A stretch of 64,000 nucleotides of DNA from Zoogloeaceae bacterium (GTDB lineage Bacteria; Pseudomonadota; Gammaproteobacteria; Burkholderiales; Rhodocyclaceae): NCBI GenBank assembly GCA_024235595.1, contig JACKMC010000014.1, positions 38,806-102,805 of the forward strand, read 5' to 3'. The notes beneath the pieces were generated by a model. The model did no database searches. It was not told the origin of the DNA and saw only the letters and a program-made list of their open reading frames with translations. Of this stretch, positions 19,388 through 27,036 are shown piece after piece. Position numbers and translations under genes: made by a program. Position 1 is the stretch's first letter; the number at the start of each line of letters is the position of its first letter.

Positions 19388-20884
19388 ATGGCAGATCACA
19401 ATCCCGCATCCCCCGCCGTCGGCGAGCCCGAAACGACCGTCAATCCGCCCGCCAAAGCCTGGTCGGGACGATTCTCCGAACCTGTTTCCGACTTGGTGAA
19501 GCGCTATACCGCCTCGGTCTTCTTCGACAACCGGATGGCGGCCCAGGATATCCGCGGCTCGATCGCACATGCTCGCATGTTGGCGCGCCAGGGCATCATT
19601 GGCGCGCAAGATCTTGCCGAAATAGAGCGCGGCATGGCGACGATCAGTGCCGAGATCGAGCGCGGGGAGTTTGCCTGGAACCTCGACGACGAGGATGTGC
19701 ACCTCAATATAGAGAAGCGCCTCACGGCTCTGGTCGGCGATGCAGGCAAGCGACTGCACACCGGGCGCAGCCGCAACGACCAGGTCGCGACCGACATCCG
19801 CCTTTGGCTGCGCGATGCGATCGATACCATCGTCGGTCTGATCCGCGACTTCCAGCTCGCACTGCTCGATCTGGCCGAGCATCACGCCGACACCCCGCTG
19901 CCCGGCTTCACCCACCTGCAGGTCGCCCAGCCGGTGACCTTCGGGCATCACCTGATGGCCTATTTCGAGATGAGCCGTCGCGACGCGGAGCGCTTCGAGG
20001 ACTGCCGCAAAAGGGTAAACCGGCTCCCGCTCGGCGCGGCCGCCCTGGCGGGCACGACCTTTCCCATCGATCGCGAATTCGTTGCAGAGCAACTGGGCTT
20101 CGACGAAGTCTGCTTCAATTCGCTCGACGCGGTCTCGGATCGTGATTTCGCAATCGAGTTCTGCGCTGCATCGTCTTTGCTCCTGACTCACCTTTCGCGT
20201 CTTTCCGAAGAGCTGATCCTGTGGATGAGCCCGCGCGTCGGCTTCGTTGACCTCGCGGATCGCTTCTGCACCGGCTCGTCGATCATGCCGCAGAAGAAGA
20301 ACCCCGATGTTCCGGAACTCGTGCGCGGCAAGACCGGGCGGGTCAACGGCAGCCTGATCGCCCTGCTGACACTCATGAAGGGTCAACCGCTTGCCTACAA
20401 CAAGGACAACCAGGAAGACAAGGAACCGCTCTTCGACACCGCCGACACGGTGATCGACACCTTGCGCATCTATGCCGACATGATGGGCAGCCGCATCGAT
20501 CCGGCCAGTGGCGAACGCATCTTCAACGTCCGCGTCAAGGCGGAGGCGATGCGCGCCGCACTCCGACAGGGCTATGCCACTGCAACCGACCTTGCAGACT
20601 ACCTGGTGAAGAAGGGTCTGCCCTTCCGCGATGCCCACGAAGCCGTGGCACTGGCGGTGCGCGCTGCCGAGAAGCGTGGCATCGACCTGCCCGAATTCAC
20701 ACTCGAAGAGCTGAAGGCCGAGATGGCCGGGCTGCCGCGGGCGGTGCCGCTGCTCGACGCCGACGTGGCGAGCGTGCTCACCATCGAAGGATCGCTGTCG
20801 GCGCGCGATCATATCGGCGGGACCGCGCCGGCCCAGGTGCGAAGAGCGGTTGCGCAGGCGCGGACACGCTTGACGGAGGCATGA
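19388..20884 (+). CDS. argH: Argininosuccinate lyase
   Basis: Splits argininosuccinate into arginine and fumarate, the last step of arginine synthesis. 498 residues from the ATG at 19388; the first ~22 are extra compared with the usual start near AWSGRFSEPV. Fumarase/aspartase-superfamily signatures are HTGRSRNDQVATD, the GFTHLQVAQPVTFGHH segment, and the flexible catalytic loop GSSIMPQKKNPDVPEL with the active Ser. The ArgH C-terminal QGYATATDLADYLV and the GIPF-like LPFRDAHE segments follow. Confidence 0.97.
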   Translation: MADHNPASPAVGEPETTVNPPAKAWSGRFSEPVSDLVKRYTASVFFDNRMAAQDIRGSIAHARMLARQGIIGAQDLAEIERGMATISAEIERGEFAWNLDDEDVHLNIEKRLTALVGDAGKRLHTGRSRNDQVATDIRLWLRDAIDTIVGLIRDFQLALLDLAEHHADTPLPGFTHLQVAQPVTFGHHLMAYFEMSRRDAERFEDCRKRVNRLPLGAAALAGTTFPIDREFVAEQLGFDEVCFNSLDAVSDRDFAIEFCAASSLLLTHLSRLSEELILWMSPRVGFVDLADRFCTGSSIMPQKKNPDVPELVRGKTGRVNGSLIALLTLMKGQPLAYNKDNQEDKEPLFDTADTVIDTLRIYADMMGSRIDPASGERIFNVRVKAEAMRAALRQGYATATDLADYLVKKGLPFRDAHEAVALAVRAAEKRGIDLPEFTLEELKAEMAGLPRAVPLLDADVASVLTIEGSLSARDHIGGTAPAQVRRAVAQARTRLTEA

Positions 20885-20897
20885 CGGGTCGATTGCA

Positions 20898-22181
20898 ATG
20901 AGCGAGCGCATCGGCAAGTACGAGATCATCTCCCAGGTTGGCGAAGGGTCGACCAGTTCGGTTTTTCTTGCCCATGATCCGTTCGCCCAGCGTGACGTCG
21001 CCATCAAGCGCATCCACCAAAGCGTTCTCCGCGACCCGGAACGTGGAAGGCTCTATCGACACTTGCTGCTCAACGAGGCATCGCTCGCGGGCAAGTTGAT
21101 CCATCCTCACATCGTTCAAATCTACGACGCGGTGGTGGAGCCCGAGGAAGGCTACGTGGTGATGGAGTATGTGGCAGGGGGTACCCTCGAGCGCCACGCC
21201 AGTCCGGATTCGCTGCTGCCGCATTCGCACTTGCTGGAGATCATCTTCAAGTGCACCCGGGCCCTCGATCATGCCTATCGCCAGGGCGTCACCCACCGTG
21301 ACATCAAGCCGGCCAACATCCTGCTCGTGGCGCCGGACGCGAAAGACATCAAGCTTTCGGATTTCGGCTCAGCGCTTTTCAGTGCCAGCGAAACGACCCA
21401 GGTCTCGGGAGTCGGTTCGCCCGCCTACATGTCGCCGCAACAGGTTCGCGAGGTCCCGCTCAACCACCAGACCGACATCTATTCCTTGGGCGTTGTGATG
21501 TACCAGTTGCTCACCGGCCGGCTGCCCTTCGAGGCCAGCAACAACTACAGCCTGCTCTACCGCATCACCCACGACGAGGCGGTGCCCCCTTCCCAGCTCA
21601 ATCCTGAAGTTCCGCCAAGCCTCGATGCAATCGTGATGCGGGCGATGCAGAAGGATCTCGACAAGCGATACCAGTCGTGGAGCGATTTCTCGCACGATCT
21701 CGCACAGGCCTTCCGGAATCATGAACTCGCACTCCAGCGCGGCACCATTGCCGAGCCGCAGAAATTCCAGAGCCTCCGGGGAATGGCCTTCTTTCGCGAG
21801 TTCTCGGACGTGGAGTTGTGGGAAGTCATTCGTATCTCCGAATGGTCCGTCGTCCAGCCCGCAACGACGCTCATGCAGGAAGGCGAACCGGGCAACTTCT
21901 TCTGCTTCATCTGTGCTGGAGAAGCGAGGGTGTCGAAACAGGGGCGCTTGCTCAACGTGCTGACGGCCGGTGATTGCTTCGGCGAGATGGCCCTGTTCTC
22001 GGCCGGGGGCGGAATCCGCAGTGCTCGCGTTGATACGAGCACCGAGGTCGAAATGCTTACCGTGCGCGCAGCGACGCTCAACCGCGCATCGGACGCCTGC
22101 CGCATGCATTTCTACAAGGCTTTCCTTGAAGTTCTCGCGACGCGCCTGTCACTGGCGAATTCACGCATCGCCAACGAATGA
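20898..22181 (+). CDS. Ser/Thr protein kinase with C-terminal cyclic-nucleotide-binding domain
   Basis: 427 residues. A complete Hanks-type kinase domain fills residues ~8-275: glycine loop GEGSTSSVF (15-23), VAIKRI with Lys37, catalytic loop HRDIKPAN (133-140, Asp135), SDFGSA, GSPAYMSPQQ and DIYSLGVVMYQLLTG. Residues ~290-425 form a CAP_ED/cNMP-binding domain (TTLMQEGEPGNFFCFI; GDCFGEMALFS). No transmembrane segment is seen, so it is probably cytoplasmic and directly controlled by a cyclic nucleotide. It overlaps the following fructosamine-kinase-like gene by four bases. Ligand and substrate are unknown. Confidence 0.92.
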   Translation: MSERIGKYEIISQVGEGSTSSVFLAHDPFAQRDVAIKRIHQSVLRDPERGRLYRHLLLNEASLAGKLIHPHIVQIYDAVVEPEEGYVVMEYVAGGTLERHASPDSLLPHSHLLEIIFKCTRALDHAYRQGVTHRDIKPANILLVAPDAKDIKLSDFGSALFSASETTQVSGVGSPAYMSPQQVREVPLNHQTDIYSLGVVMYQLLTGRLPFEASNNYSLLYRITHDEAVPPSQLNPEVPPSLDAIVMRAMQKDLDKRYQSWSDFSHDLAQAFRNHELALQRGTIAEPQKFQSLRGMAFFREFSDVELWEVIRISEWSVVQPATTLMQEGEPGNFFCFICAGEARVSKQGRLLNVLTAGDCFGEMALFSAGGGIRSARVDTSTEVEMLTVRAATLNRASDACRMHFYKAFLEVLATRLSLANSRIANE

Positions 22182-23077
22182 ACAAGACGAACGCCCTCCT
22201 TGCAGACATCGAGGCCGCAATCAGGACTCATGCCGGTAACGCGTTCACGATTGATCGCACCAGGCCGATGCCCGGGGAGGCCGCGGGCAAGACGGTTGTG
22301 AGCAGCGGTACGCAAGAGCGTTTCTTCGTGAAATTCGCCCATCTGGATGCCGCAGACCGCTTCGAGGCCGAAGCCGACGGTCTGCAAGCGCTGCGAACCT
22401 CGACGCGCTTTCGGGTCCCGACGACCATAGATTGCGGCAGCAGTGGAACCCACGCCTGGCTGATTCTCGAGCACCTGCGGATTGGCCCGGTAAGCACCGT
22501 CGAACACGGCAAGCTCGCCGCCGAAGCGCTCGTCGAGCTGCACGCGAATCAAGGCGCGGAGTTTGGATGGCATCGCGACAATTACATCGGCGATACGCCT
22601 CAGGAGAACGGCAAGACCGGCAACTGGTCACGCTTCTTTGCCCTGCAGCGGCTAAAACCGCAGTTCGAGCGCGCTGCAGCGAACGGATACGGCACTGAAC
22701 TCACCAAGCTTGGGGCACGAATCATCGACCGCGTACCGGCCATGTTCCTCGACTATCGAGCGCGACCCTGCCTTGTGCACGGCGATCTCTGGCACGGCAA
22801 CATCGCAATTACCGACGATGGCAGGCCCGCGCTCTACGATCCGGCAGCGCACTACGGCGATCATGAAGTCGATCTCGCGATGACCGAGCTTTTTGGGGGG
22901 CTGCCCGAAAGCTTCTACGCTACCTACCGCGCAATCGCACCGCTCGCGGAGGGTCACCATGAGCGCAAGACGCTCTACAACCTCTATCACATGCTCAACC
23001 ATCTGAACCTGTTCGGCCGCTCATACCTCGGACAGGTGAAACGCATGACGGAGCAACTCTCGAAAATGCTGGCTTAG
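22178..23077 (+). CDS. Fructosamine/ketoamine kinase family protein
   Basis: 299 residues, the family size. Aminoglycoside-phosphotransferase-like fold: the N-terminal segment FFVKFAHLDAADRFEAEADGL carries the ATP-binding Lys and the alphaC Glu, AWLILEHL is the hinge, CLVHGDLWHGNIAI is the catalytic loop with the base Asp, and ALYDPAAHYGDHEVDLAM the metal-binding Asp. Members phosphorylate sugar-lysine adducts, which then break down (deglycation), or small ketosamines. The ATGA overlap with the preceding protein kinase suggests translational coupling and perhaps one regulated response. Confidence 0.9.
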   Translation: MNKTNALLADIEAAIRTHAGNAFTIDRTRPMPGEAAGKTVVSSGTQERFFVKFAHLDAADRFEAEADGLQALRTSTRFRVPTTIDCGSSGTHAWLILEHLRIGPVSTVEHGKLAAEALVELHANQGAEFGWHRDNYIGDTPQENGKTGNWSRFFALQRLKPQFERAAANGYGTELTKLGARIIDRVPAMFLDYRARPCLVHGDLWHGNIAITDDGRPALYDPAAHYGDHEVDLAMTELFGGLPESFYATYRAIAPLAEGHHERKTLYNLYHMLNHLNLFGRSYLGQVKRMTEQLSKMLA

Positions 23078-23152
23078 CCTGCGTTTCTCGCACCGCTGCG
23101 GCTTTAGCCATCGATACGCAGGCTTTGCGCCGGCGCAGGAAACGCGGGCTAA
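23074..23152. terminator. Long inverted repeat joining two convergent gene ends
   Basis: TTAGCCTGCGTTTC (23074-23087) and GAAACGCGGGCTAA (23139-23152) are inverted copies with 13 of 14 positions matching; each contains the stop codon of one of the two convergent genes. A shorter extra copy, ACGCAGGCT, lies between them. It can form a stem with a large loop and probably ends transcription from both sides, although no U-tract is present. Confidence 0.5.
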
Positions 23153-24255
23153 GCGGATAGAACCTTGGCGCCGCGCAAAACCCTCGCCGACTTGTGGGCA
23201 AGGTGCCTCACCAACAACCGCGGGGGCATCCGCAGCCAATGATAGCGAAACTGGCCGGCCAGTTCGGCCAGGCGCCGCGGCGCACTGCCGCCACGCTCGA
23301 ATACCACGGGCGGACAGGCATGGCGGAAAAGGAGCTCGAGCGGCAGCCGCGCGTGCACTGGCGGGGCCTCCGCAAGGCAGCCCTCAGGCAACGGGGTTCC
23401 GAGCCAGTGGTGACAGAAATGCAATGCATACCATACGGGGCGCGACGCCCCATGCACTTGCGCCCTCGCCCAGAGTCGCTGGCCGTCCGACGTGCTTCGC
23501 ACGCGCGCCCGAACCAGCGAATCGATGTCCACGAGATCTCTCAGACGCCCCGAGATTTCCGAATCCTGGATCAGATGGATTGACGCATGGATGATCTGGT
23601 CATCTGCATTCAAGACCTTGTAGCGCGACCCCGGCACGGATTCCAGCACGGCGAAGAGGGCTTCATCGTTGGCCCGTACCCGGCTCGTCACCGGCGAGAT
23701 CGTATGATGAAGGTCGACTTCGAGGGCATGTCCGGGGACACGCATCGGCGGCAACTCGTGGCTCCATTGACGATAGTAGTGTTCGTCGTAGGCATCGGTG
23801 ATCTCCATCTCCCAGCCGCCCGCCTTCAGTGCGGTTTCGGCGCCATCCAGGTCCCGCCTGGCGACGAGAATGTCCACGTCGTTCGGCATGCGTCCGCGCG
23901 CCATGGGAAGCCCCTGAACGCAATAGGCAGCCCCCTTCAGCAGGGTCACCGACAAGGCCTCAGGCAAGGCCTCGGCCAATTGCGCGAGTTCCATCCTGAC
24001 CATCTGGAGACGATGAGCCGCGTAGTTGATGGATGCCGCCATATGACCACGCACCCGAGCCGGTATGTGTTCGGCAAGATCCGGCCTGTCAGCGATCCGG
24101 TGCGCAATCGTACCCAGCAGCCTGGCCTGACGGGCGAGCGGAAGGAGTCGATCCCAATCTTCAAGCCGCATCGCCGATACATGGTCGATGTGCCGCAGGA
24201 GCGGCAACAGATGCAAGGAGGCTGGGCCCGCGGGCAATTCAGTGCTCATGCGCAC
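23149..24255 (-). CDS. Nucleotidyltransferase-fold protein (NTP_transf_5 type) of the HprK-related cluster
   Basis: 368 residues. The nucleotidyltransferase core shows MPNDVDILV (metal-binding Asp pair, preceded by a Gly-Arg turn) and a third acidic site in ALEVDLHHTI. An N-terminal helical part (MRLEDWDRLLPLARQ) and a Trp/His-rich C-terminal helical part (ALHFCHHWLG) flank it. Members of this uncharacterised family occur beside HprK-like kinases, including in paeninodin-type lasso-peptide clusters. Its start overlaps the kinase gene by 17 bases (an ATG at 24249 is an alternative). Role in this system unknown; no substrate can be inferred. Confidence 0.8.
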   Translation of the reverse strand: MRMSTELPAGPASLHLLPLLRHIDHVSAMRLEDWDRLLPLARQARLLGTIAHRIADRPDLAEHIPARVRGHMAASINYAAHRLQMVRMELAQLAEALPEALSVTLLKGAAYCVQGLPMARGRMPNDVDILVARRDLDGAETALKAGGWEMEITDAYDEHYYRQWSHELPPMRVPGHALEVDLHHTISPVTSRVRANDEALFAVLESVPGSRYKVLNADDQIIHASIHLIQDSEISGRLRDLVDIDSLVRARVRSTSDGQRLWARAQVHGASRPVWYALHFCHHWLGTPLPEGCLAEAPPVHARLPLELLFRHACPPVVFERGGSAPRRLAELAGQFRYHWLRMPPRLLVRHLAHKSARVLRGAKVLSA

Positions 24256-25192
24256 ACCCTCGCGGCTCGGTACTGGTGAGATGCTCGCGAAGTCGTTCGA
24301 TCGCTTCGCCGAGGTCGCTATAGGTCAACTCGTATGCCTGGCATCGCCCGGCGAGATCGGCCACCGCATTGAAGGACACTGGCCCGAGGAGCGAATAGTT
24401 GAAACTGTTGAAGGCCAGTCGCGCAAACGACTCTTCACGCAGTTGAGGCTTCAATTCGAAGCGTGCGCCCGAGCGGTAACGTGGAAAGATGATGAGCGAC
24501 GGATGCGCGCGAACGGCCATGCGTGCCACGCTGCCCTGGTCGGGCGCCAGGTGCGCCACGTCCCCCTTGCGAGTGCCGTAGAAAGTTGGTCCGAGGATGG
24601 CCGACGGCGCGGCGTTGCGGATGATCTCGATCGACTCGTTCTTGAGCGCAATCGGCTTGAGCATCGGCAGCAGCGTGCCGTCATCGGGATCGAGCACGCC
24701 GAACTCATCGGACAGGAGTCGAAAGCCGGCCAGCATCATGCCTGCCGCGAGCGTACTCTTGCCGGACCCCGGCGTCGCCGCCATGATGATGGCACGATCG
24801 TCCAACGCCAGTACGCCTGCGTGCAAGAGAACGTACTGATTGAAGCGCTGCGCGAAGCACCAATTCACGCCCCACTCGAAAAACGGGAGCGCATTGCCCT
24901 GCGGAAACGGGTCGAATGGTTCGACGCCGTCGATTAGAAACCTTGCGGTCGGGCGAACCCACCGGCGCAGGCCACGGCCTTGATCCAAAACAGTATGAAA
25001 ATCGTCGAAATTCCCTTCTGGCAGAAATGGGAAAGCCCCGTAGACACGTTGCAATGCCTCTGAAAAGCCGTCAACGAACGCGCGCACCCGCACTGTACAC
25101 GCCCCATAGGCAATTCGAATTCCACTTGGCGCCCGGAGCGCCACAGAAAGGGAATCGCCATGGATGGAGGAGATTGTCGGGCCAGCGTTCAT
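24239..25192 (-). CDS. HprK-related kinase A
   Basis: 317 residues from the ATG at 25192, which forms an ATGA overlap with the PqqD-like gene; the longer frame upstream runs through that gene and is rejected. The HPr-kinase-like nucleotide-binding core includes the LLHAG segment (123-127), the P-loop ATPGSGKSTLA (139-149) and LLSDEFGVLD (159-168). It lacks the separate N-terminal domain of true HprK, and no HPr/PTS gene is nearby, so it is unlikely to phosphorylate HPr. It matches the group named HprK-related kinase A in family databases; the group's substrate is unknown. Related kinases in lasso-peptide clusters phosphorylate a serine of the precursor peptide. Confidence 0.85.
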   Translation of the reverse strand: MNAGPTISSIHGDSLSVALRAPSGIRIAYGACTVRVRAFVDGFSEALQRVYGAFPFLPEGNFDDFHTVLDQGRGLRRWVRPTARFLIDGVEPFDPFPQGNALPFFEWGVNWCFAQRFNQYVLLHAGVLALDDRAIIMAATPGSGKSTLAAGMMLAGFRLLSDEFGVLDPDDGTLLPMLKPIALKNESIEIIRNAAPSAILGPTFYGTRKGDVAHLAPDQGSVARMAVRAHPSLIIFPRYRSGARFELKPQLREESFARLAFNSFNYSLLGPVSFNAVADLAGRCQAYELTYSDLGEAIERLREHLTSTEPRGCAHEH

Positions 25193-25446
25193 TGCTCGCG
25201 GAACATACCAATCTCGCGAAGTGTCTGCCTGATTCTGGCGATCTCCTCGGATTCGGGATCCAGGCCGAGTGAGGAGGATATCGCGCGGTTCACTTCGGCC
25301 TCGAGTGCGTGTCCCGGCCCCCCGCATTCTTCGATGAACTCCAGCACCACGCAAGCGGCAGGGGGAAGCACATGGGTCTGCCAGTTCAGCAAATCAAAAA
25401 CGACAGCGGCGTCACCGAGACGCCGCGTCAAAAGCCTGTCCATCAC
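25189..25446 (-). CDS. PqqD-like small protein of the HprK-related cluster
   Basis: 85 residues (GTG at 25446, or ATG one codon later). The pattern of an N-terminal beta-hairpin (VVFDLLNWQTHVLPP) followed by a winged-helix-like helical part (AACVVLEFIEE ... IRQTLREIGMF) is that of PqqD/RiPP-recognition-element proteins, which bind leader peptides and hand them to modifying enzymes. Coupling to the kinase by ATGA and 16 bases to the exported protein make the latter a reasonable binding partner. Identification rests on fold pattern and neighbours rather than on a strict motif. Confidence 0.75.
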   Translation of the reverse strand: MMDRLLTRRLGDAAVVFDLLNWQTHVLPPAACVVLEFIEECGGPGHALEAEVNRAISSSLGLDPESEEIARIRQTLREIGMFREQ

Positions 25447-25462
25447 AACGATCAGGATCGCA

Positions 25463-25966
25463 TCAGTTGATTACATTGCTCGAAAGACTCGAAGAGGTCA
25501 GCGAGTTCCAGCAGGATGCACCTGCAATCGGGCTCACCGCGCCGCTTGGGTCAAGGACAATCGTCGCCGGAGCGCCGTCCTGATAGTCGACCAGAGCGAA
25601 TACGTACTGCCCGACGACCTGGGCTGGCGCAGGGCTGCTTTCCACCGCAACCGAGGTGGCGACGTTGCTGCTCACCCGATAGTACGAACCATTGAACTTG
25701 AAGCCCGTCGTCGGGGAACCGTCTCCAAATGCGGTAAACGTCCAGACCTCGCACTTCACCCGCATCCATTTGTCCGGTGCCGACGGAAATCCTGCAACCG
25801 GAGACTCGGCGGCGAAGGTTGTCAGGCTTTTCTCCCTGCATCCCAGGCTGGCCGCAGCCATCGCCGAACCCACTGCTCCAGGAAGGGTAAAAAGGGCTGG
25901 CGCGCCAACCGCACCCTTGAGCAGTTTGCGGCGTCTCTCGATCTGATCTTGCGTTTTGGTAGGCAT
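25463..25966 (-). CDS. Small exported protein with Tat-like signal and Ser-rich C-terminus; putative system substrate
   Basis: 167 residues; no family recognised with confidence. Residues 11-17 (RRRKLLK) followed by a hydrophobic stretch to ~AMAAA (residue 39) form a twin-arginine-type signal. The mature part has three Cys (43, 72, 152), a probable beta-rich middle (TTGFKFNGSYYRVSSNVATS), and ends CWNSLTSSSLSSNVIN, with six Ser and one Thr among the last 16 residues. It is the first gene of the four-gene unit. The Ser-rich tail beside an HprK-like kinase and a PqqD-like protein suggests a modified substrate; this is inference. Confidence 0.65.
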   Translation of the reverse strand: MPTKTQDQIERRRKLLKGAVGAPALFTLPGAVGSAMAAASLGCREKSLTTFAAESPVAGFPSAPDKWMRVKCEVWTFTAFGDGSPTTGFKFNGSYYRVSSNVATSVAVESSPAPAQVVGQYVFALVDYQDGAPATIVLDPSGAVSPIAGASCWNSLTSSSLSSNVIN

Positions 25967-26164
25967 TTATGACCCCGGAATGCTGTGTATTGCCGATGCT
26001 TGAAGTCTAACCGCCCCTGCGATGCCCGGGGAAGAACTGCTTCACACTGTGCATGGCATTTGTATGCAAGAATCAAACCAATTGATAAGAACCAACAATT
26101 AAAACCCACAAATCAATTAGTTACACGCCACACCAAGCAGTTCAAGCAAAGCATGTCTAGGCAA
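25967..26164. other. AT-richer intergenic region upstream of the HprK-related cluster
   Basis: Clearly richer in A+T than the surroundings (notably 26070-26130). It should hold the promoter of the four-gene unit, reading leftward. An inverted repeat ATCAA-N5-TTGAT is present near 26073-26087; this is not the FNR arrangement (TTGAT-N4-ATCAA). No coding sequence is supported. Confidence 0.4.
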
Positions 26165-26610
26165 GCGTAAAAATTACCGACAATCGGTCGGAGGCCTGCC
26201 TCGCAGCCAAAAAGTGACTCGGACCAGCGTAACCACGCGCGCTTCGACGAAGGGATGCCCCAAATCGCCGCGAACGCACAATTCACGGACGCAACCGCAG
26301 CGACCGACGGACTCGCGCTTGTCCTACAGCGACAGGAACGTCGAACACCTGGCGCCTTGGCGGATTTCGGCGTGCGCCGGTGCATTCGACGAATCGTAGT
26401 GCTTGACTCTGTCGGGCTTCGGAAATTTGGGCACGGCCACCAAAAACCTGCATCTTGGAAGCAGATGGGGACCCATCATGCAAAGGACAACGGGATTGCC
26501 ACAATCCCGTTGCCGCTCGATCAAAAACACTATACAAATCCGGGCGTTACAAAGCAGATCAGTCGCTGCGAGCAAACTGCGCCGAGGTGGGCGTAAAAAT
26601 TACCGACAAT
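26165..26610. repeat. Direct repeat of the grxD 3' flank marking a tandem duplication
   Basis: The 20-base sequence GCGTAAAAATTACCGACAAT occurs at 26165-26184 and again at 26591-26610, 426 bases apart, each followed by a related GGCCTGCC/GCCCTGCC stretch. The second copy is 35 bases after the grxD stop, and the first has the same position relative to a degraded grxD copy. The interval is therefore one duplicated unit. Confidence 0.8.
26219..26530 (-). pseudogene. Decayed tandem copy of grxD
   Basis: Translating the minus strand gives pieces parallel to the intact grxD next door: GNPVVLCMMGPHLLPRC against GNPVVLYMKGSPQFPQC, then AEIRQG against DDIRQG, and, after a frame change and an in-frame TAG, CVRELCVRGDL against IVREMYESGEL. 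The CGFS active site has become CRFL. Frameshift, stop and loss of the redox Cys context show it is non-functional. It lies immediately downstream of grxD in the same orientation, as expected after tandem duplication and decay. Confidence 0.75.
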
Positions 26611-26644
26611 GAGTCGAAGCCCTGCCGCGCCAGCGAGAAGCGGC

Positions 26645-26974
26645 TCAGCTTTGCTCGACCACACCAGCCTCTGCCAGGAGCTGACGCAATTCGCCGGATT
26701 CGTACATTTCACGGACGATGTCGCAGCCGCCGACGAACTCGCCCTTGACATAAAGCTGCGGAATTGTCGGCCAGTTGGCGAATTCCTTGATTCCTTGGCG
26801 GATGTCGTCGTCTGCCAACACGTTCACCGAGAAGTAGTCCTTGACGCCGCTAAGCTTCAGGATCTGCGCCACGGTCGCCGAAAATCCACATTGTGGGAAC
26901 TGGGGAGAGCCCTTCATGTAGAGCACAACGGGGTTACCGGACACCTGCTCCTGGATGAGTTTTTGAGCATCCAT
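26645..26974 (-). CDS. grxD: Monothiol glutaredoxin, Grx4 family
   Basis: 109-residue cytoplasmic CGFS-type glutaredoxin that binds and transfers [2Fe-2S] clusters. The active site is PQFPQCGFSATV; the glutathione-binding segments WPTIPQLYVKGEFVGGCDI and the terminal VREMYESGEL helix are intact. The start at 26974 is preceded by GAGGTGA and gives the standard MDAQKLIQEQV N-terminus; longer in-frame extensions run into prmC and are rejected. It is the last gene of the hemA-prfA-prmC-grxD series, 62 bases after prmC. Confidence 0.96.
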   Translation of the reverse strand: MDAQKLIQEQVSGNPVVLYMKGSPQFPQCGFSATVAQILKLSGVKDYFSVNVLADDDIRQGIKEFANWPTIPQLYVKGEFVGGCDIVREMYESGELRQLLAEAGVVEQS

Positions 26975-27036
26975 CGAATCACCTCGAATAACTGAGTAAT
27001 TTAATCGGGAAATTGTATTCTTGCGTTCTGCGAGCG

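Noticed and set aside
19247..21013. A 588-codon minus-strand frame across argH
   Set aside because: argH on the plus strand has complete catalytic motifs; the opposite frame is a shadow.
24239..25354. Longer start (25354) for the HprK-related kinase
   Set aside because: The extra 54 residues are Arg-rich, overlap the PqqD-like gene in another frame, and the ATGA overlap at 25189-25192 gives a coupled start instead.
26073..26087. Possible FNR box upstream of the HprK-related cluster
   Set aside because: The half-sites are ATCAA-N5-TTGAT, the reverse arrangement and wrong spacing for FNR (TTGAT-N4-ATCAA).
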